A stretch of DNA of 64,000 nucleotides from Bacillus sp. REN16 (GTDB lineage: Bacteria > Bacillota > Bacilli > Bacillales > Bacillaceae_L): positions 62,001-126,000 of the forward strand of contig NZ_JAJFZK010000010.1 of assembly GCF_020731355.1 (NCBI RefSeq). The letters are read 5' to 3'. The translations under genes and the position numbers were made by a program. Every line of letters begins with the position of its first letter. Position 1 is the stretch's first letter. The notes beneath the pieces were generated by a model, which had not been told where the DNA came from, ran no database searches, and saw nothing but the letters and a program-made list of their open reading frames with translations. Positions 38,136 to 47,377 of the stretch are shown piece by piece.

Positions 38136-39101
38136 ATGCAATATGAAGAAGTCATCATTATTGGGGGAGGACCCTGTGGATTAGCAGCTGCCATTGCACT
38201 GCAGAATATCGGGATTGAACCACTGGTCATTGAAAAAGGGAATATTGTGAATGCCATTTACCACTATCCCACACATCAAACATTTTTTAGTACAAGTGAA
38301 AAATTAGAAATCGGGAATGTCCCATTTATTATTGAAGGTCGTAAGCCAAAAAGAAATCAGGCTTTAGCTTATTATCGCGAAGTCGCGAAACGCGAAAAAA
38401 TAAGAGTACATGCGTTTGAAAAAGTTACGGGTGTAACGAAGCATGCCAATAATGAATTTACAATCACAAGCTCAAAGGGTGAGTATCACGCGAAATATGT
38501 TATTGTAGCGACCGGCTATTATGACAATCCAAACTATATGGATGTTCCAGGTGAAGATCTACCTAAAGTTTTTCATTATTTCAAAGAGCCACACCCTTAT
38601 TTCGACAAAGATGTAGTCGTAATTGGAGGAAAGAACTCCAGTATCGATGCAGCTTTGGAGCTAGTTAATGCTGATGCTAGAGTAACTGTTCTATATCGTG
38701 GATCCGAATATTCTTCAAGCATTAAACCATGGATTTTACCTGAGTTTGAATCATTGGTTCGTAATGGCATTATTAACATGGAATTTCATGCAAATGTTAT
38801 TGAAATTACAGAGGATGCTGTGATCTACCAGGTTGGGGATGAACAAAAGAAATTAAAAAATGATTACGTATTTGCGATGACGGGATATCATCCGGATCAT
38901 AGCTTTTTACAAAAAATGAATGTTCAGATTGAACAAGATACCGGTAGACCTTCATTTAATCCTGAAACAATGGAGACGAATGAAGAGGGGATTTTTATTT
39001 CTGGGGTTATAGCAGCGGGGAATAATGCCAATGAAATTTTCATTGAAAATGGACGTTTCCACGGGGATTTAATTGCAAAAGCAATTTTAGAAAGAAAATA
39101 G
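38136..39101 (+). CDS. ypdA: Bacillithiol disulfide reductase YpdA
   Basis: 321-residue FAD/NADPH-dependent oxidoreductase that reduces bacillithiol disulfide. FAD motif IIIGGGPCGLAAAIAL with the YpdA-specific Cys next to Gly (GGPCG), VIATGYYDNPNYM, NADPH motif VVVIGGKNSSIDAAL, and the C-terminal ISGVIAAGNNANEIFIENGRFHG FAD region. The GTG at 38127 overlaps the ribosome binding site; the ATG at 38136 has TTGGAG at proper spacing. It stands between repeat C plus the gudB terminator and convergent ansA. Confidence 0.94.
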   Translation: MQYEEVIIIGGGPCGLAAAIALQNIGIEPLVIEKGNIVNAIYHYPTHQTFFSTSEKLEIGNVPFIIEGRKPKRNQALAYYREVAKREKIRVHAFEKVTGVTKHANNEFTITSSKGEYHAKYVIVATGYYDNPNYMDVPGEDLPKVFHYFKEPHPYFDKDVVVIGGKNSSIDAALELVNADARVTVLYRGSEYSSSIKPWILPEFESLVRNGIINMEFHANVIEITEDAVIYQVGDEQKKLKNDYVFAMTGYHPDHSFLQKMNVQIEQDTGRPSFNPETMETNEEGIFISGVIAAGNNANEIFIENGRFHGDLIAKAILERK

Positions 39102-39135
39102 GGCGACCCATTAGGTCGTCCTTCTTGTTTATTTA
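39101..39135 (+). terminator. ypdA terminator
   Basis: GGGCGACC / GGTCGTCC stem with a 5-base loop, then CTTCTTGTTTATTT. It separates convergent ypdA and ansA. Confidence 0.7.
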
Positions 39136-40100
39136 TTAAACATTTCTTGTAGTTCATCATGATCATTTGTCAATTCTAATGTGACCAATAGCTTGAGTCT
39201 TGCTTTTTGACCATTTAAACCATTTGAAAAAATAACCCCAAGCCTCTTCAACTGGCGACCACCGCCTTCATAATTATACACATCCTGCACATAACCGTTA
39301 AAGCAACGTGAAACCAATACGATAGGAATACCGCTATCCATGAGTAATTTTAATTCAGTAACCATGGTTGGAGGCAAATTACCTTGTCCAAGTGCTTCGA
39401 TAACTAAACCGTCTGGCTGAATTGTTCGAACTGCTCGAAGGATCTGATCGTCCATTCCTGCATAGGCCTTCAGGAGGACAACATTTTTCGTTACATCTTT
39501 TATGTCGTATGTTTCCCTGATAGTTGGTATATGGTGGAATGTAATTTCCCGTTTGCTTACAATACCTAGAGGCCCATACTGGGGACTTTGGAAAGTTGCG
39601 ATATTGCTGGTGTGGGTTTTAGTTACGTTTTTAGCCGTATGAATTTCATCATTTAAGACAACTAAAACTCCTTTTCCAATGGCATTGTCAGAAGCTGCAA
39701 CACGAACGGCTGAAATCAGATTATAAGGGCCATCCGCACCAAGCTCATTGCTCGACCTCATCGCTCCCGTCACGACTATTGGAATATCGGATTGTACGGT
39801 AATGTCTAAAAAGTAAGCCGTTTCTTCAAGGGTATCAGTTCCATGGGTAATAACTACACCTTCGATTTTATCTTCAATTATACTGGTTTCGATTTTACGC
39901 TTAAGCTTAAGCATTTCCTTTTCCGTAATATGTGGTGAAGGCAATTGGAATAATTCCACAATTGTGACATCTGCGATTGCAGATAAAGCATCCGTGTGAA
40001 GTAATAGTGGATTTTGTTGGTTTTGATCTACTGCTCCAGTTTCCTTATCTTCCATCATCGCGATCGTTCCGCCAGTATGTATAATGAGTATTTTTTTCAT
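39129..40100 (-). CDS. ansA: L-asparaginase, type I
   Basis: 323-residue cytosolic asparaginase that hydrolyses asparagine to aspartate and ammonia. Catalytic motifs TGGTIAM near residue 10 (nucleophile Thr) and THGTDTLEETA near 84 (second Thr plus Asp/Lys set) and the dimer-interface NGYVQDVY region are visible; no signal peptide, consistent with type I. Start ATG with GAGGCAGA upstream. No aspartase gene or AnsR regulator is adjacent. Placement next to gudB puts two amino-acid catabolic genes together. Confidence 0.93.
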   Translation of the reverse strand: MKKILIIHTGGTIAMMEDKETGAVDQNQQNPLLLHTDALSAIADVTIVELFQLPSPHITEKEMLKLKRKIETSIIEDKIEGVVITHGTDTLEETAYFLDITVQSDIPIVVTGAMRSSNELGADGPYNLISAVRVAASDNAIGKGVLVVLNDEIHTAKNVTKTHTSNIATFQSPQYGPLGIVSKREITFHHIPTIRETYDIKDVTKNVVLLKAYAGMDDQILRAVRTIQPDGLVIEALGQGNLPPTMVTELKLLMDSGIPIVLVSRCFNGYVQDVYNYEGGGRQLKRLGVIFSNGLNGQKARLKLLVTLELTNDHDELQEMFNK

Positions 40101-40235
40101 CAGATCTGCCTCATTTCAATATAGAAAAATTATCCATTTCATTGATCTTCATATTTCCATTTACCACATTACATGTTACGATAAAAGTGTTTGTTACTCA
40201 AATAATTTTATTTTAGGGGAAGAAGAGGTTTTCTT

Positions 40236-40871
40236 ATGCTGGCGGTCATAACCGCAGGACTTGCACCAGGACTTGCGTTATTAAGTTATTTTTATTTAAA
40301 AGATAAATATGAAGCAGAACCAATCGTAATGGTGTTTCGAATCTTCATTTTTGGGGCCATTTTGGTGTTTCCGATTATGTTTATTCAATATGTGTTGGGG
40401 GTTGAAGAGGTTTTTTCGAATAACCTTTTACAGGCCTTTTTATCCGTAGGGTTATTAGAGGAGTTTTTTAAATGGTTCATCCTTTTTTATACGGTTTATC
40501 AACATATTGAATTTGATGAACAATATGATGGAATTGTGTATGGTGCTGCTCTGTCGTTAGGATTTGCAACATTGGAAAATATTCTTTATTTATTAGCAAA
40601 TGGGGTCCAGTTTGCAGTTGGCCGCGCTCTTTTACCAGTCTCCAGTCATGCACTGTTTGGTGTCATTATGGGGTATTATCTTGGTAAAGCAAAATTTTCT
40701 TCTAAGGAAAAAGAAAAGTGGATATTTATCTCCTTTTTATTCCCGTTCCTTTTACATGGTATTTATGACTACATACTACTTTCAATGAAAAAATGGATTT
40801 ATATCATGATACCATTTATGCTGTTTTTATGGTGGTTTGGATTACGAAAAGTTAAAATTACAAAACCTTAA
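40236..40871 (+). CDS. prsW: Intramembrane site-1 protease PrsW
   Basis: 211-residue polytopic membrane protease that starts the cascade releasing sigma-W by cutting anti-sigma RsiW. About seven helices; the double-Glu motif LEEFFKWF (about 79-86), the [11 protein letters not shown] segment with a further Glu and [15 protein letters not shown] plus LHGIYDYIL carry the conserved metal-site residues. ATG start, 136 bases after divergent ansA; AGGGGAAGAAGAGG upstream. Length fits PrsW. Confidence 0.94.
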   Translation: MLAVITAGLAPGLALLSYFYLKDKYEAEPIVMVFRIFIFGAILVFPIMFIQYVLGVEEVFSNNLLQAFLSVGLLEEFFKWFILFYTVYQHIEFDEQYDGIVYGAALSLGFATLENILYLLANGVQFAVGRALLPVSSHALFGVIMGYYLGKAKFSSKEKEKWIFISFLFPFLLHGIYDYILLSMKKWIYIMIPFMLFLWWFGLRKVKITKP

Positions 40872-40897
40872 CCTGTCATTTGGCAGGTTATTTTTAT
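40870..40897 (+). terminator. prsW terminator
   Basis: AACCTG / CAGGTT stem with an 8-base loop, TTTTTATT tail, overlapping the stop codon. Confidence 0.78.
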
Positions 40898-41010
40898 TGG
40901 ATTTATGATGAAAGATTGTATGTAACTTGAAATACTTCTGAATAAAATACCAATCTCTACGGAAAATATATGTAAGTATATATAGAAAATGGTTAGGGAG
41001 GTAATTGATC

Positions 41011-42084
41011 ATGAGCTTTAAAAAGTATCTGATGTTCCCCATCGTTCTTATCATGTTCGTTAGTATGTTCATTGGTGGAACTGCCAATAATGTTCAAGCA
41101 TTTTCAGAGCAGATTATCCAACGTGGTGCAACAGGTGACGATGTTATTGAGTTGCAATCAAGACTACAATATAACGGATATTATCATGGCACGATTGATG
41201 GGGTATACGGCTGGGGGACATATTGGGCAGTACGTAATTTTCAGAAGGCATTTGGACTTGAAGAGGTAGATGGTTTAGTCGGTGACAATACGAAGGCGAT
41301 GATTAACCGTTATACAAAGTATAATAAGCAATTTGTATATGACAATTTGCGTAAAGGGAATCATTTCACCCATTATGGCGGTGTTCCATGGAGTATTCAA
41401 TCCGCTCCTACTGAAAAGAATATCCAAAAAGCAAAAACTACAGCTGAATCTAGACGAGCTGAAATAGAAAAACAATTTACAGCCGAGCAAAAGCAGCCGC
41501 AGGCGGGTCAGGGAAAGGCGCCCGCACAACAGCAACCCAAGGCGCCTGCGCAGCAACAGCCTAAGGCTCCTGCTCAACAGCAACCAAAGGCACCAGCAAA
41601 GCAACAACCCAAAGCACCTGCACAACAGCAACCGAAGGCACCTGCTAAACAGCAGCCAAAAGCTAAGGTTGAACAACAAGAAGAGGCTCAGTCCCTTGGA
41701 CCTGCCGCTGTAAATATGCCAGGCGGGTTTTCACAAAATGATATTCAACTTCTTGCAAATGCTGTTTATGGAGAAGCACGTGGTGAGCCATACATTGGAC
41801 AGGTCGCAATTGCTGCGGTTATTTTAAACCGCCTTGATAGCCCGACTTTTCCAGATACAGTATCGGGTGTAATTTTTGAACCGCTAGCATTTACAGCAGT
41901 TGCAGATGGGCAAATTTGGTTGACACCAAATGAACAGGCGAAAAAAGCCGTTATTGATGCAATAAATGGTTGGGATCCTACAGGTGGAGCGACCTATTAC
42001 TTTAATCCAGTAACAGCAACAAGTAAATGGATCTGGGGTAGACCCCAAATTAAGAGAATTGGTAAGCACATATTCTGTCGATAG
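41011..42084 (+). CDS. sleB: Spore cortex-lytic enzyme SleB with a repeat-rich linker
   Basis: 357-residue lytic transglycosylase that depolymerises cortex during germination. Signal peptide (MFPIVLIMFVSMFIGGTANNVQA), PG_binding_1 domain (about 35-95: GATGDDVIELQSRLQYNGYY), then a long Ala/Pro/Gln/Lys linker with six tandem KAPA(Q/K)QQP units (about 169-216), then the Hydrolase_2 catalytic domain (about 238-357: NAVYGEARGEPYIGQVAIAAVILNR, with the catalytic Glu). The linker is longer than in B. subtilis SleB. A TTG at 41005 is in frame, but ATG 41011 has AGGGAGG at 9 bases. ypeB follows at 18 bases. Confidence 0.95.
   Translation: MSFKKYLMFPIVLIMFVSMFIGGTANNVQAFSEQIIQRGATGDDVIELQSRLQYNGYYHGTIDGVYGWGTYWAVRNFQKAFGLEEVDGLVGDNTKAMINRYTKYNKQFVYDNLRKGNHFTHYGGVPWSIQSAPTEKNIQKAKTTAESRRAEIEKQFTAEQKQPQAGQGKAPAQQQPKAPAQQQPKAPAQQQPKAPAKQQPKAPAQQQPKAPAKQQPKAKVEQQEEAQSLGPAAVNMPGGFSQNDIQLLANAVYGEARGEPYIGQVAIAAVILNRLDSPTFPDTVSGVIFEPLAFTAVADGQIWLTPNEQAKKAVIDAINGWDPTGGATYYFNPVTATSKWIWGRPQIKRIGKHIFCR
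41515..41658 (+). repeat. sleB: In-frame tandem repeat, six 24-base units in sleB
   Basis: Six consecutive 24-base units encode KAPAQQQP or KAPAKQQP. Codon use differs among units (GCG/GCT/GCA, CAA/CAG), so they are not recent identical copies. Confidence 0.9.
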
Positions 42085-42102
42085 AATGGAAGGTGAAACA
42101 AA

Positions 42103-43458
42103 TTGTTAAGAGGAATATTAATTACAGTACTTACGATAGGCATTATCGGAACAGGGTATTGGGGCTATAAAGAGCACCAAGAGAAAAATGCCATTCTAAT
42201 ACAGGCGGAAAATAATTATCAACGAGCATTTCATAATTTGACGTATCATATTGACCTCTTACACGATAAAATTGGAACAACACTTGCGATGAATTCAAGA
42301 AATTCACTTTCTCCAACACTTGCAGATGTATGGAGAATCACATCTGAGGCACATTCAGATGTAGGTCAATTACCATTGGCTCTTATGCCGTTTAACAAAA
42401 CAGAAGAGTTTCTAAGTAATATCGGGGATTTTAGTTATCGCACAGCAGTCCGTGACCTATCTAAAGAACCATTGTCAGAAGAAGAGTATAAAACGCTTCA
42501 GCAGCTTTATAAAAATGCAGAAGATATCCAAAAGGAACTTCGAACCGTCCAACATCTTGCAATGGAAAACAATCTGCGATGGATGGATGTTGAATTAGCA
42601 CTCGCTTCAGGGGAAAAGCAGGCGGATAACACGATTATTGATGGCTTAAAAACTGTTGAAAAAAATGTAGCTGCTTATTCTGAGAGTGACTTTGGCGTGA
42701 CCCTTACAACCACTAAGAAAGATGGTGGAAAATTTCCTAATTTAGAGGGGCCGCAAATTAATGAGGAACAAGCGAAGGAAATTGCGAAAAAGTTCCTTGG
42801 ATTAGAAGGTAATATTGAAATGAAGGTTACCGAAAATGGTGATGGATCACCAAATGGTTTTTATAGCCTGGAAATAAATGACCCTAAATCAAAAGTGAAT
42901 ACATTTATGGATATTACGAAAAAAGGTGGTATTCCGATTTGGGTTATTCGCAATCGTGAAGTAGCAAAAAGTAAAATAAGCCTTAATGATGCATATAATC
43001 GAGCTCAAAAATTCTTAAAAGATAACAAATTTGAAAACCTCGAGCTTTTTGAAAGCGCGCAATACGATAATATTGGTGTATTTAACCTCGTTTCTTCGGT
43101 TGATGGAGTAAGGGTGTATTCTGATTCCATTAAGATGAAAGTAGCACTGGACGACGGAAATATTATTGGGTTTACAGCACGAGACTATTTAATGGCTGGC
43201 AAAATTAAAACAGCTGGTAAACCAAAAATTACAAAAGAGGAAGCTAGGAAAGAAATTAATCCTAATCTTGAAATCATGGAGGATCGTCTCGCTGTCATAA
43301 CAAATGATCTTGATCAAGATGTCCTTTGTTATGAATTTTTAGGAACGATTAATAATGATACGTATCGAATCTTCATCAATGCAGAGAATGGGTTTGAAGA
43401 AAAAGTCGAGAAGCTCAAAAATGCTGAACCAGTTTATAAGGGAATGAACAAATCTTAA
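42103..43458 (+). CDS. ypeB: Germination protein YpeB
   Basis: 451-residue partner needed for SleB stability and location in the spore. N-terminal membrane helix (ILITVLTIGIIGTGYWGY), helical domain (about 25-200: AFHNLTYHIDLLHDKIGTTLAMNSRNSLSPTLADVWR) and tandem PepSY domains (about 215-445). TTG start behind GAAGGTGA. Located 18 bases after sleB in a bicistron, sigma-G controlled in B. subtilis; a TGAATA at 40939 upstream of sleB could be its -35 but no good -10 was found. Terminator follows. Confidence 0.95.
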   Translation: MLRGILITVLTIGIIGTGYWGYKEHQEKNAILIQAENNYQRAFHNLTYHIDLLHDKIGTTLAMNSRNSLSPTLADVWRITSEAHSDVGQLPLALMPFNKTEEFLSNIGDFSYRTAVRDLSKEPLSEEEYKTLQQLYKNAEDIQKELRTVQHLAMENNLRWMDVELALASGEKQADNTIIDGLKTVEKNVAAYSESDFGVTLTTTKKDGGKFPNLEGPQINEEQAKEIAKKFLGLEGNIEMKVTENGDGSPNGFYSLEINDPKSKVNTFMDITKKGGIPIWVIRNREVAKSKISLNDAYNRAQKFLKDNKFENLELFESAQYDNIGVFNLVSSVDGVRVYSDSIKMKVALDDGNIIGFTARDYLMAGKIKTAGKPKITKEEARKEINPNLEIMEDRLAVITNDLDQDVLCYEFLGTINNDTYRIFINAENGFEEKVEKLKNAEPVYKGMNKS

Positions 43459-43464
43459 TAATTC

Positions 43465-43498
43465 AAAAAGGAAAGCAATTTTGCTTTCCTTTTTTTGT
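43465..43498 (+). terminator. ypeB terminator
   Basis: AAAAAGGAAAGC / GCTTTCCTTTTT 12-base stem, 6-base loop, T7. Confidence 0.9.
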
Positions 43499-43549
43499 TT
43501 ATTCATGTTTTAATTAAGGTACAGAATGTTTTGGAAAGAGTGAAGTACT

Positions 43550-44221
43550 GTGTTGAATATTGGGGATATGATTACCCTTGAACCGAGCATTAATCCAAAT
43601 GGTGAAAAATATAAATGCAGAGTTGTTGAAATAATGGAAAACAAGCTATACATTGACTATCCATTAAACAACAAAACTGGGAAAACGGTTTTTTTATTAA
43701 ATGGGACGCAACTTAAGGCTTTTGTTACAGCTGATAGCACATCCGCTTATTTTTTTGATACTGCTGTATTGGGAAGGGTAAAACAAAACATTCCAATGAT
43801 TGTTCTATCCTTTCCAAGTATGGACAGTATGTATAAGATTCAGCGTCGTGAATATGTCCGCGTCGAAACACCAGTTGATGTAGCAATACATAGCTTAAAC
43901 GGGGAATTTCAACCCTTCGTTTCGATCACTCGTGATATAAGTGCAGGTGGTGCTGCAATCATTCTTCCGTCTTCAAAAACACTTATACAGGGAGTAGACA
44001 TCCTAACACATTTCGTCCTCCCAACCCTAACTGAAGATTACCTATATGTTACGTTTAAAAGTAATGTAATCCGGATCGTGGAGGGTAAAAATGGTGAAAA
44101 AAATAGAGCTTCTATTAGATTTGTGGATATTAGCGAATCTGATCGCCAGCTTCTAATAAAATTCTGTTTTGAAAGACAATTATTATTGAAGAAAAAAGGA
44201 ATCCGTGAGGTTGAAATTTAG
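43550..44221 (+). CDS. ypfA: PilZ-domain c-di-GMP receptor YpfA
   Basis: 223-residue protein with an N-terminal YcgR-like domain (about 1-95) and a C-terminal PilZ domain (about 98-215). The c-di-GMP motif is present as QRREYVRVETP (RxxxR) and SITRDISAGGAAI (D-x-S-x-x-G). In B. subtilis the homologue brakes the flagellar motor through MotA. GTG 43550 or TTG 43553 start behind GGAAAGAGTGAAG. In the standard position after sleB/ypeB. Confidence 0.9.
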   Translation: MLNIGDMITLEPSINPNGEKYKCRVVEIMENKLYIDYPLNNKTGKTVFLLNGTQLKAFVTADSTSAYFFDTAVLGRVKQNIPMIVLSFPSMDSMYKIQRREYVRVETPVDVAIHSLNGEFQPFVSITRDISAGGAAIILPSSKTLIQGVDILTHFVLPTLTEDYLYVTFKSNVIRIVEGKNGEKNRASIRFVDISESDRQLLIKFCFERQLLLKKKGIREVEI

Positions 44222-44300
44222 AAATAGATATTCAATGGAATAAAATTCACGAAATATTTGCATACTAGAATTAAAAACTCTCTTTAGGGTAGGTATGCAA

Positions 44301-44483
44301 ATGAAAAACTTCGAACGAATTTTAATCAAGTTAGCCATTATTCAATTTGTCTTTTTACTTGTGGCACAAGCTATTATATTATATAGCCCACTCACTCCAT
44401 ATATCACGAGAATGATTGAATATGAAGGTGTCGATAAATCGGACACGACCAAAACCATTGAAACATTATTAAATAACAATTAA
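44301..44483 (+). CDS. ypfB: Small membrane protein YpfB (DUF5359)
   Basis: 60-residue protein with one transmembrane helix (LIKLAIIQFVFLLVAQAIILY, about 7-27) and an acidic, hydrophilic tail. The MKNFERILIKL start matches the YpfB family of unknown function. An ATG at 44295 is in frame, but GGTAGG fits the ATG at 44301. Present between ypfA and cmk as in B. subtilis. Terminator follows at once. Confidence 0.82.
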   Translation: MKNFERILIKLAIIQFVFLLVAQAIILYSPLTPYITRMIEYEGVDKSDTTKTIETLLNNN

Positions 44484-44488
44484 AATGA

Positions 44489-44513
44489 ATTGCAGGGATT
44501 CCCTGCATTTTTT
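44489..44513 (+). terminator. ypfB terminator
   Basis: TGCAGGG / CCCTGCA stem with a short loop and T6 tail. Confidence 0.85.
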
Positions 44514-44564
44514 CGTAGGCAAGAATACTGTTTAAAAGAATCAAGATAATAAAGTTTAGATAGA

Positions 44565-44665
44565 CAAGCTTACTTGTTTACAACAGTATTCCTTGTCTAG
44601 CTCAAAAAGCCATCGCCTCTTTGGTCATAAGCCGATAGGCGGGCGCCTTGTGCTTTTCGAATCAG
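44565..44665 (+). repeat. Diverged copy of the second repeat family
   Basis: Contains TTGTCTAGCTC, CGCCTCTTTGGTCATAAGCC and GGCGGGCGCCTTGTGCTTTTC, the same segment order as the reverse complement of 25589-25715. It fills the gap between the ypfB terminator and cmk. Confidence 0.6.
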
Positions 44666-44693
44666 CGTTACTTACAGGAGGCTTACATAGTTT

Positions 44694-45365
44694 ATGAACA
44701 ATAAGATTTCAATAGCAATTGACGGACCGGCTGCTGCTGGGAAGAGTACAGTAGCAAAAATTATCGCGAAGGATCTTTCCTATATTTATGTTGATACAGG
44801 TGCGATGTACCGTGCGTTAACGTATAAAGCACTTCAATTAGATTTAGATCTAGAAAATGAAGACCAGCTTCTCGATGCACTAAAAAATGCGAAACTTGAA
44901 TTAAAACCTAGCGAAAACGGACAGCTTGTTTTTATCGATGGCAAAGATGTAACCGAAAAAATTCGAGAGCATGATGTGACAAATTCGGTTTCGATTGTTT
45001 CTAAGCATCGCAAGGTTCGAGAAAATATGGTCGAGCGTCAGCAGAGCGTGGCTTCACTTGGTGGGGTTGTAATGGATGGAAGGGACATTGGTACTCATGT
45101 GCTTCCGAATGCGGAAGTGAAAATCTTTTTACTTGCTTCTGTTGAAGAAAGAGCCGTACGCCGCCATGAAGAAAACCTATTAAAAGGTTATGAGTCCGAT
45201 TTAGAACGATTAAAAACTGAAATTGCAACTAGGGATAAATTGGACTCCGAACGTGAGGTGGCTCCATTGCGAAAAGCAGAGGATGCGATAGAGATTGATA
45301 CGACATCATTAAGCATCGAAGAGGTAGTTGCGAAAATTATGGATGTTATAAGGGAAAGGATTTGA
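44694..45365 (+). CDS. cmk: Cytidylate kinase
   Basis: 223-residue nucleotide kinase phosphorylating CMP and dCMP. P-loop [24 protein letters not shown], the CMP-binding insert and [21 protein letters not shown] region [10 protein letters not shown] and [12 protein letters not shown] 44694 has AGGAGG 12 bases upstream, somewhat far. plsC overlaps its stop region, so the two are coupled. Repeat of family 2 lies upstream. Confidence 0.96.
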   Translation: MNNKISIAIDGPAAAGKSTVAKIIAKDLSYIYVDTGAMYRALTYKALQLDLDLENEDQLLDALKNAKLELKPSENGQLVFIDGKDVTEKIREHDVTNSVSIVSKHRKVRENMVERQQSVASLGGVVMDGRDIGTHVLPNAEVKIFLLASVEERAVRRHEENLLKGYESDLERLKTEIATRDKLDSEREVAPLRKAEDAIEIDTTSLSIEEVVAKIMDVIRERI

Positions 45366-45370
45366 ATGGA

Positions 45371-45952
45371 ATGAACCTATACCCTTTTGGAAGAGGATTA
45401 ATTGGAGCAATCATTAAACCTCTTTATCGTATTGAGGTCCTAGGTAGGGAAAATATTCCAAAGGAAGGTGGAGTCTTGATATGTTCAAATCATATTGATA
45501 ATCTGGATCCCCCTGTTGTTGGAGTGACATCACCAAGACCGATTCATTTTATGGCAAAGGCTGAATTGTTTAAGGTACCAGTATTAGGTTGGATTTTACC
45601 AAATGTTAATGCATTCCCGGTAAAGCGCGGGGTAAGTGATCGAGATTCACTTAGAACAGCACTTAAGATATTGAAAGAGGGGAAAGTGCTAGGTATCTTT
45701 CCTGAAGGCACCAGAAGTAAGGATGGACAGCTAGGGAAAGGATTATCCGGAGTTGGCTTTTTTGCACTAAGAACTGACTGTGTTGTCGTTCCGTGTGCAA
45801 TTATAGGGCCATATAAAGCGTTTGGTAAATTAAGGGTCGTTTACGGAAAGCCCGTTCCAATGGAAACATTCCGAAACGAAAAGGCTTCAGCGGATGTCGT
45901 AACTGAAAAAATTATGGATTCAATAAGAGAAATACTGGAAAAATATCAATAG
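45371..45952 (+). CDS. plsC: 1-acyl-sn-glycerol-3-phosphate acyltransferase
   Basis: 193-residue membrane-associated acyltransferase that makes phosphatidic acid. Catalytic NHIDNLDPP (H-x4-D) near residue 36, FPEGTRSKDG (substrate-binding) near 112 and VVPCAIIGPY. An in-frame TTG at 45362 overlaps the cmk stop, but ATG 45371 has AAAGGA at workable spacing and gives the usual MNLYPFGR start. It follows cmk; next is the leader of the S1-repeat gene. Confidence 0.92.
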   Translation: MNLYPFGRGLIGAIIKPLYRIEVLGRENIPKEGGVLICSNHIDNLDPPVVGVTSPRPIHFMAKAELFKVPVLGWILPNVNAFPVKRGVSDRDSLRTALKILKEGKVLGIFPEGTRSKDGQLGKGLSGVGFFALRTDCVVVPCAIIGPYKAFGKLRVVYGKPVPMETFRNEKASADVVTEKIMDSIREILEKYQ

Positions 45953-46043
45953 ATTAAGAGTTTATACTTGACAAATAACGCTATTTATTAGAAGTTAATT
46001 AAAAGAATATTTTTATAATTAGTGTTATAATAATTTATTATTA

Positions 46044-46149
46044 GTGTATCGTATGACTTTTTCGATTACAATTAGTAGATAGATCCTAATCCCGGCAAAG
46101 TGGGGGAAACTATTTATATAGTAAATAACAAGTCTGGACCGCGATACAT
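46044..46149 (+). ncRNA. Possible structured leader of the S1-repeat protein gene
   Basis: GTGTATCG (46044-46051) pairs with CGATACAT (46142-46149) as an 8-base closing stem; inside lie TATTTA / TAAATA around 46121-46138 and a C/G-rich CCCGGCAAAGTGGGGG segment. TATAAT-like boxes occur upstream at 46014 and 46026. No known riboswitch class was recognised. Tentative. Confidence 0.4.
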
Positions 46150-46193
46150 ACATAAAAAGTTTTAGTGTTGGATGCACGAAGGAGGTAATTGGA

Positions 46194-47333
46194 ATGGCGG
46201 AGGATATGAATCAAGTTGAGTACAAAGAATTACAAGTTGGTGATGTTATCACTGGCAAGGTTACAAAGGTAGAAGAAAAACAAGTATTTGTTTCAGTTGA
46301 AAACAGTAAGCTAGATGGCATTATCCCAATTAGTGAGCTGTCCAGCCTGCATGTTGATAAAGCAAGTGATGTTGTATCAGAAGGAGAAGAACTGGAGCTT
46401 TCTGTTACAAAAGTAGAAGAAGAAGCTTTAATTCTATCTAAAAAAGCTGTACTAGCTTCCAAAGCTTGGGATGACTTAGAGCAAAAATTTAACACTGGTG
46501 AAGTGTTCGAAGCAGTTGTAAAAGATGTAGTTAAAGGTGGATTAGTTGTTGACCTTGGCGTAAGAGGATTTATTCCAGCATCTTTAGTTGAAAACTATTA
46601 TGTCGAGGATTTCTCCGATTATAAAGACAAATCATTAACTGTAAAAGTAGTTGAACTTGATCGTGAGAAAAACAGAGTTATCTTATCCCACCGTGCCGTT
46701 GTTGAAGAAGATCAAAAGAATCAAAAGCAACGTGTTCTTGATTCATTAAAGGTTGGGGCTGTGCTCGAAGGTACTGTTCAACGCTTAACTGATTTCGGTG
46801 CATTCGTTGATATCGGTGGCATTGATGGATTAGTGCATATTTCACAGCTTTCACATGAGCATGTATCAAAACCATCTGATGTTGTTGAAGAAGGTCAAGT
46901 AATTAAGGTTAAGGTTTTATCTGTCGACCGTGATAATGAACGAATTTCATTGTCAGTTAAAGAAACATTACCTGGGCCATGGGAAAATATCACCGAGAAG
47001 TTAGCAGTTGGTGATGTAGTCGATGGAACAGTAAGAAGACTTGTTTCTTTCGGTGCATTTGTTGAAGTATTACCAGGGGTTGAAGGCCTGGTTCATATTT
47101 CACAAATTTCTTCAAAGCATATCGGTACTCCACATGAAGTATTAAAAGAGGGTCAGGTTGTACAAGTTAAGGTTCTTGAACTAAACGAGTCTGACAAACG
47201 TATTTCTTTAAGTATGAAAGAACTTGAAGAGAATGTGGAAGAAGACTATTCTAAATACCAGCAGCAAGAAGAATCATCTGGCTTCCAGCTTGGTGAAGTA
47301 ATTGGTGACCAACTGAATAAACTAAAAAATTAA
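46194..47333 (+). CDS. rpsA: Ribosomal protein S1 homologue with four S1 repeats
   Basis: 379-residue RNA-binding protein (YpfD in B. subtilis). Four S1 domains at about 12-80, 100-165, 185-255 and 270-340; domains 3 and 4 contain RLTDFGAFVDIGGIDGLVHISQ and RLVSFGAFVEVLPGVEGLVHISQ. Firmicute S1 homologues are shorter than the six-domain E. coli S1 and are not essential ribosome parts in Bacillus. Strong GAAGGAGG before ATG. Preceded by a 240-base leader with possible structure and followed by a terminator. Confidence 0.93.
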   Translation: MAEDMNQVEYKELQVGDVITGKVTKVEEKQVFVSVENSKLDGIIPISELSSLHVDKASDVVSEGEELELSVTKVEEEALILSKKAVLASKAWDDLEQKFNTGEVFEAVVKDVVKGGLVVDLGVRGFIPASLVENYYVEDFSDYKDKSLTVKVVELDREKNRVILSHRAVVEEDQKNQKQRVLDSLKVGAVLEGTVQRLTDFGAFVDIGGIDGLVHISQLSHEHVSKPSDVVEEGQVIKVKVLSVDRDNERISLSVKETLPGPWENITEKLAVGDVVDGTVRRLVSFGAFVEVLPGVEGLVHISQISSKHIGTPHEVLKEGQVVQVKVLELNESDKRISLSMKELEENVEEDYSKYQQQEESSGFQLGEVIGDQLNKLKN

Positions 47334-47345
47334 ATGAAAATTGAG

Positions 47346-47377
47346 AGACTCTCACCCAATTAGGGTGAGAGTTTTTT
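47346..47377. terminator. Terminator between rpsA and ypzI
   Basis: ACTCTCACCC / GGGTGAGAGT perfect 10-base stem with T7 on the plus side; lies between convergent genes and touches the ypzI stop. Confidence 0.88.

Noticed and set aside
41515-41658. CRISPR-like regular repeat
   Set aside because: The 24-base units are contiguous, without spacers, and stay in frame inside sleB as coding repeats.
46081-46149. c-di-AMP (ydaO-type) riboswitch before rpsA, suggested by CCGGCAAAGTGGGGGA
   Set aside because: Only the first segment resembles the class; the later conserved GGGGTGAA and CGTCAGC-type segments are missing.
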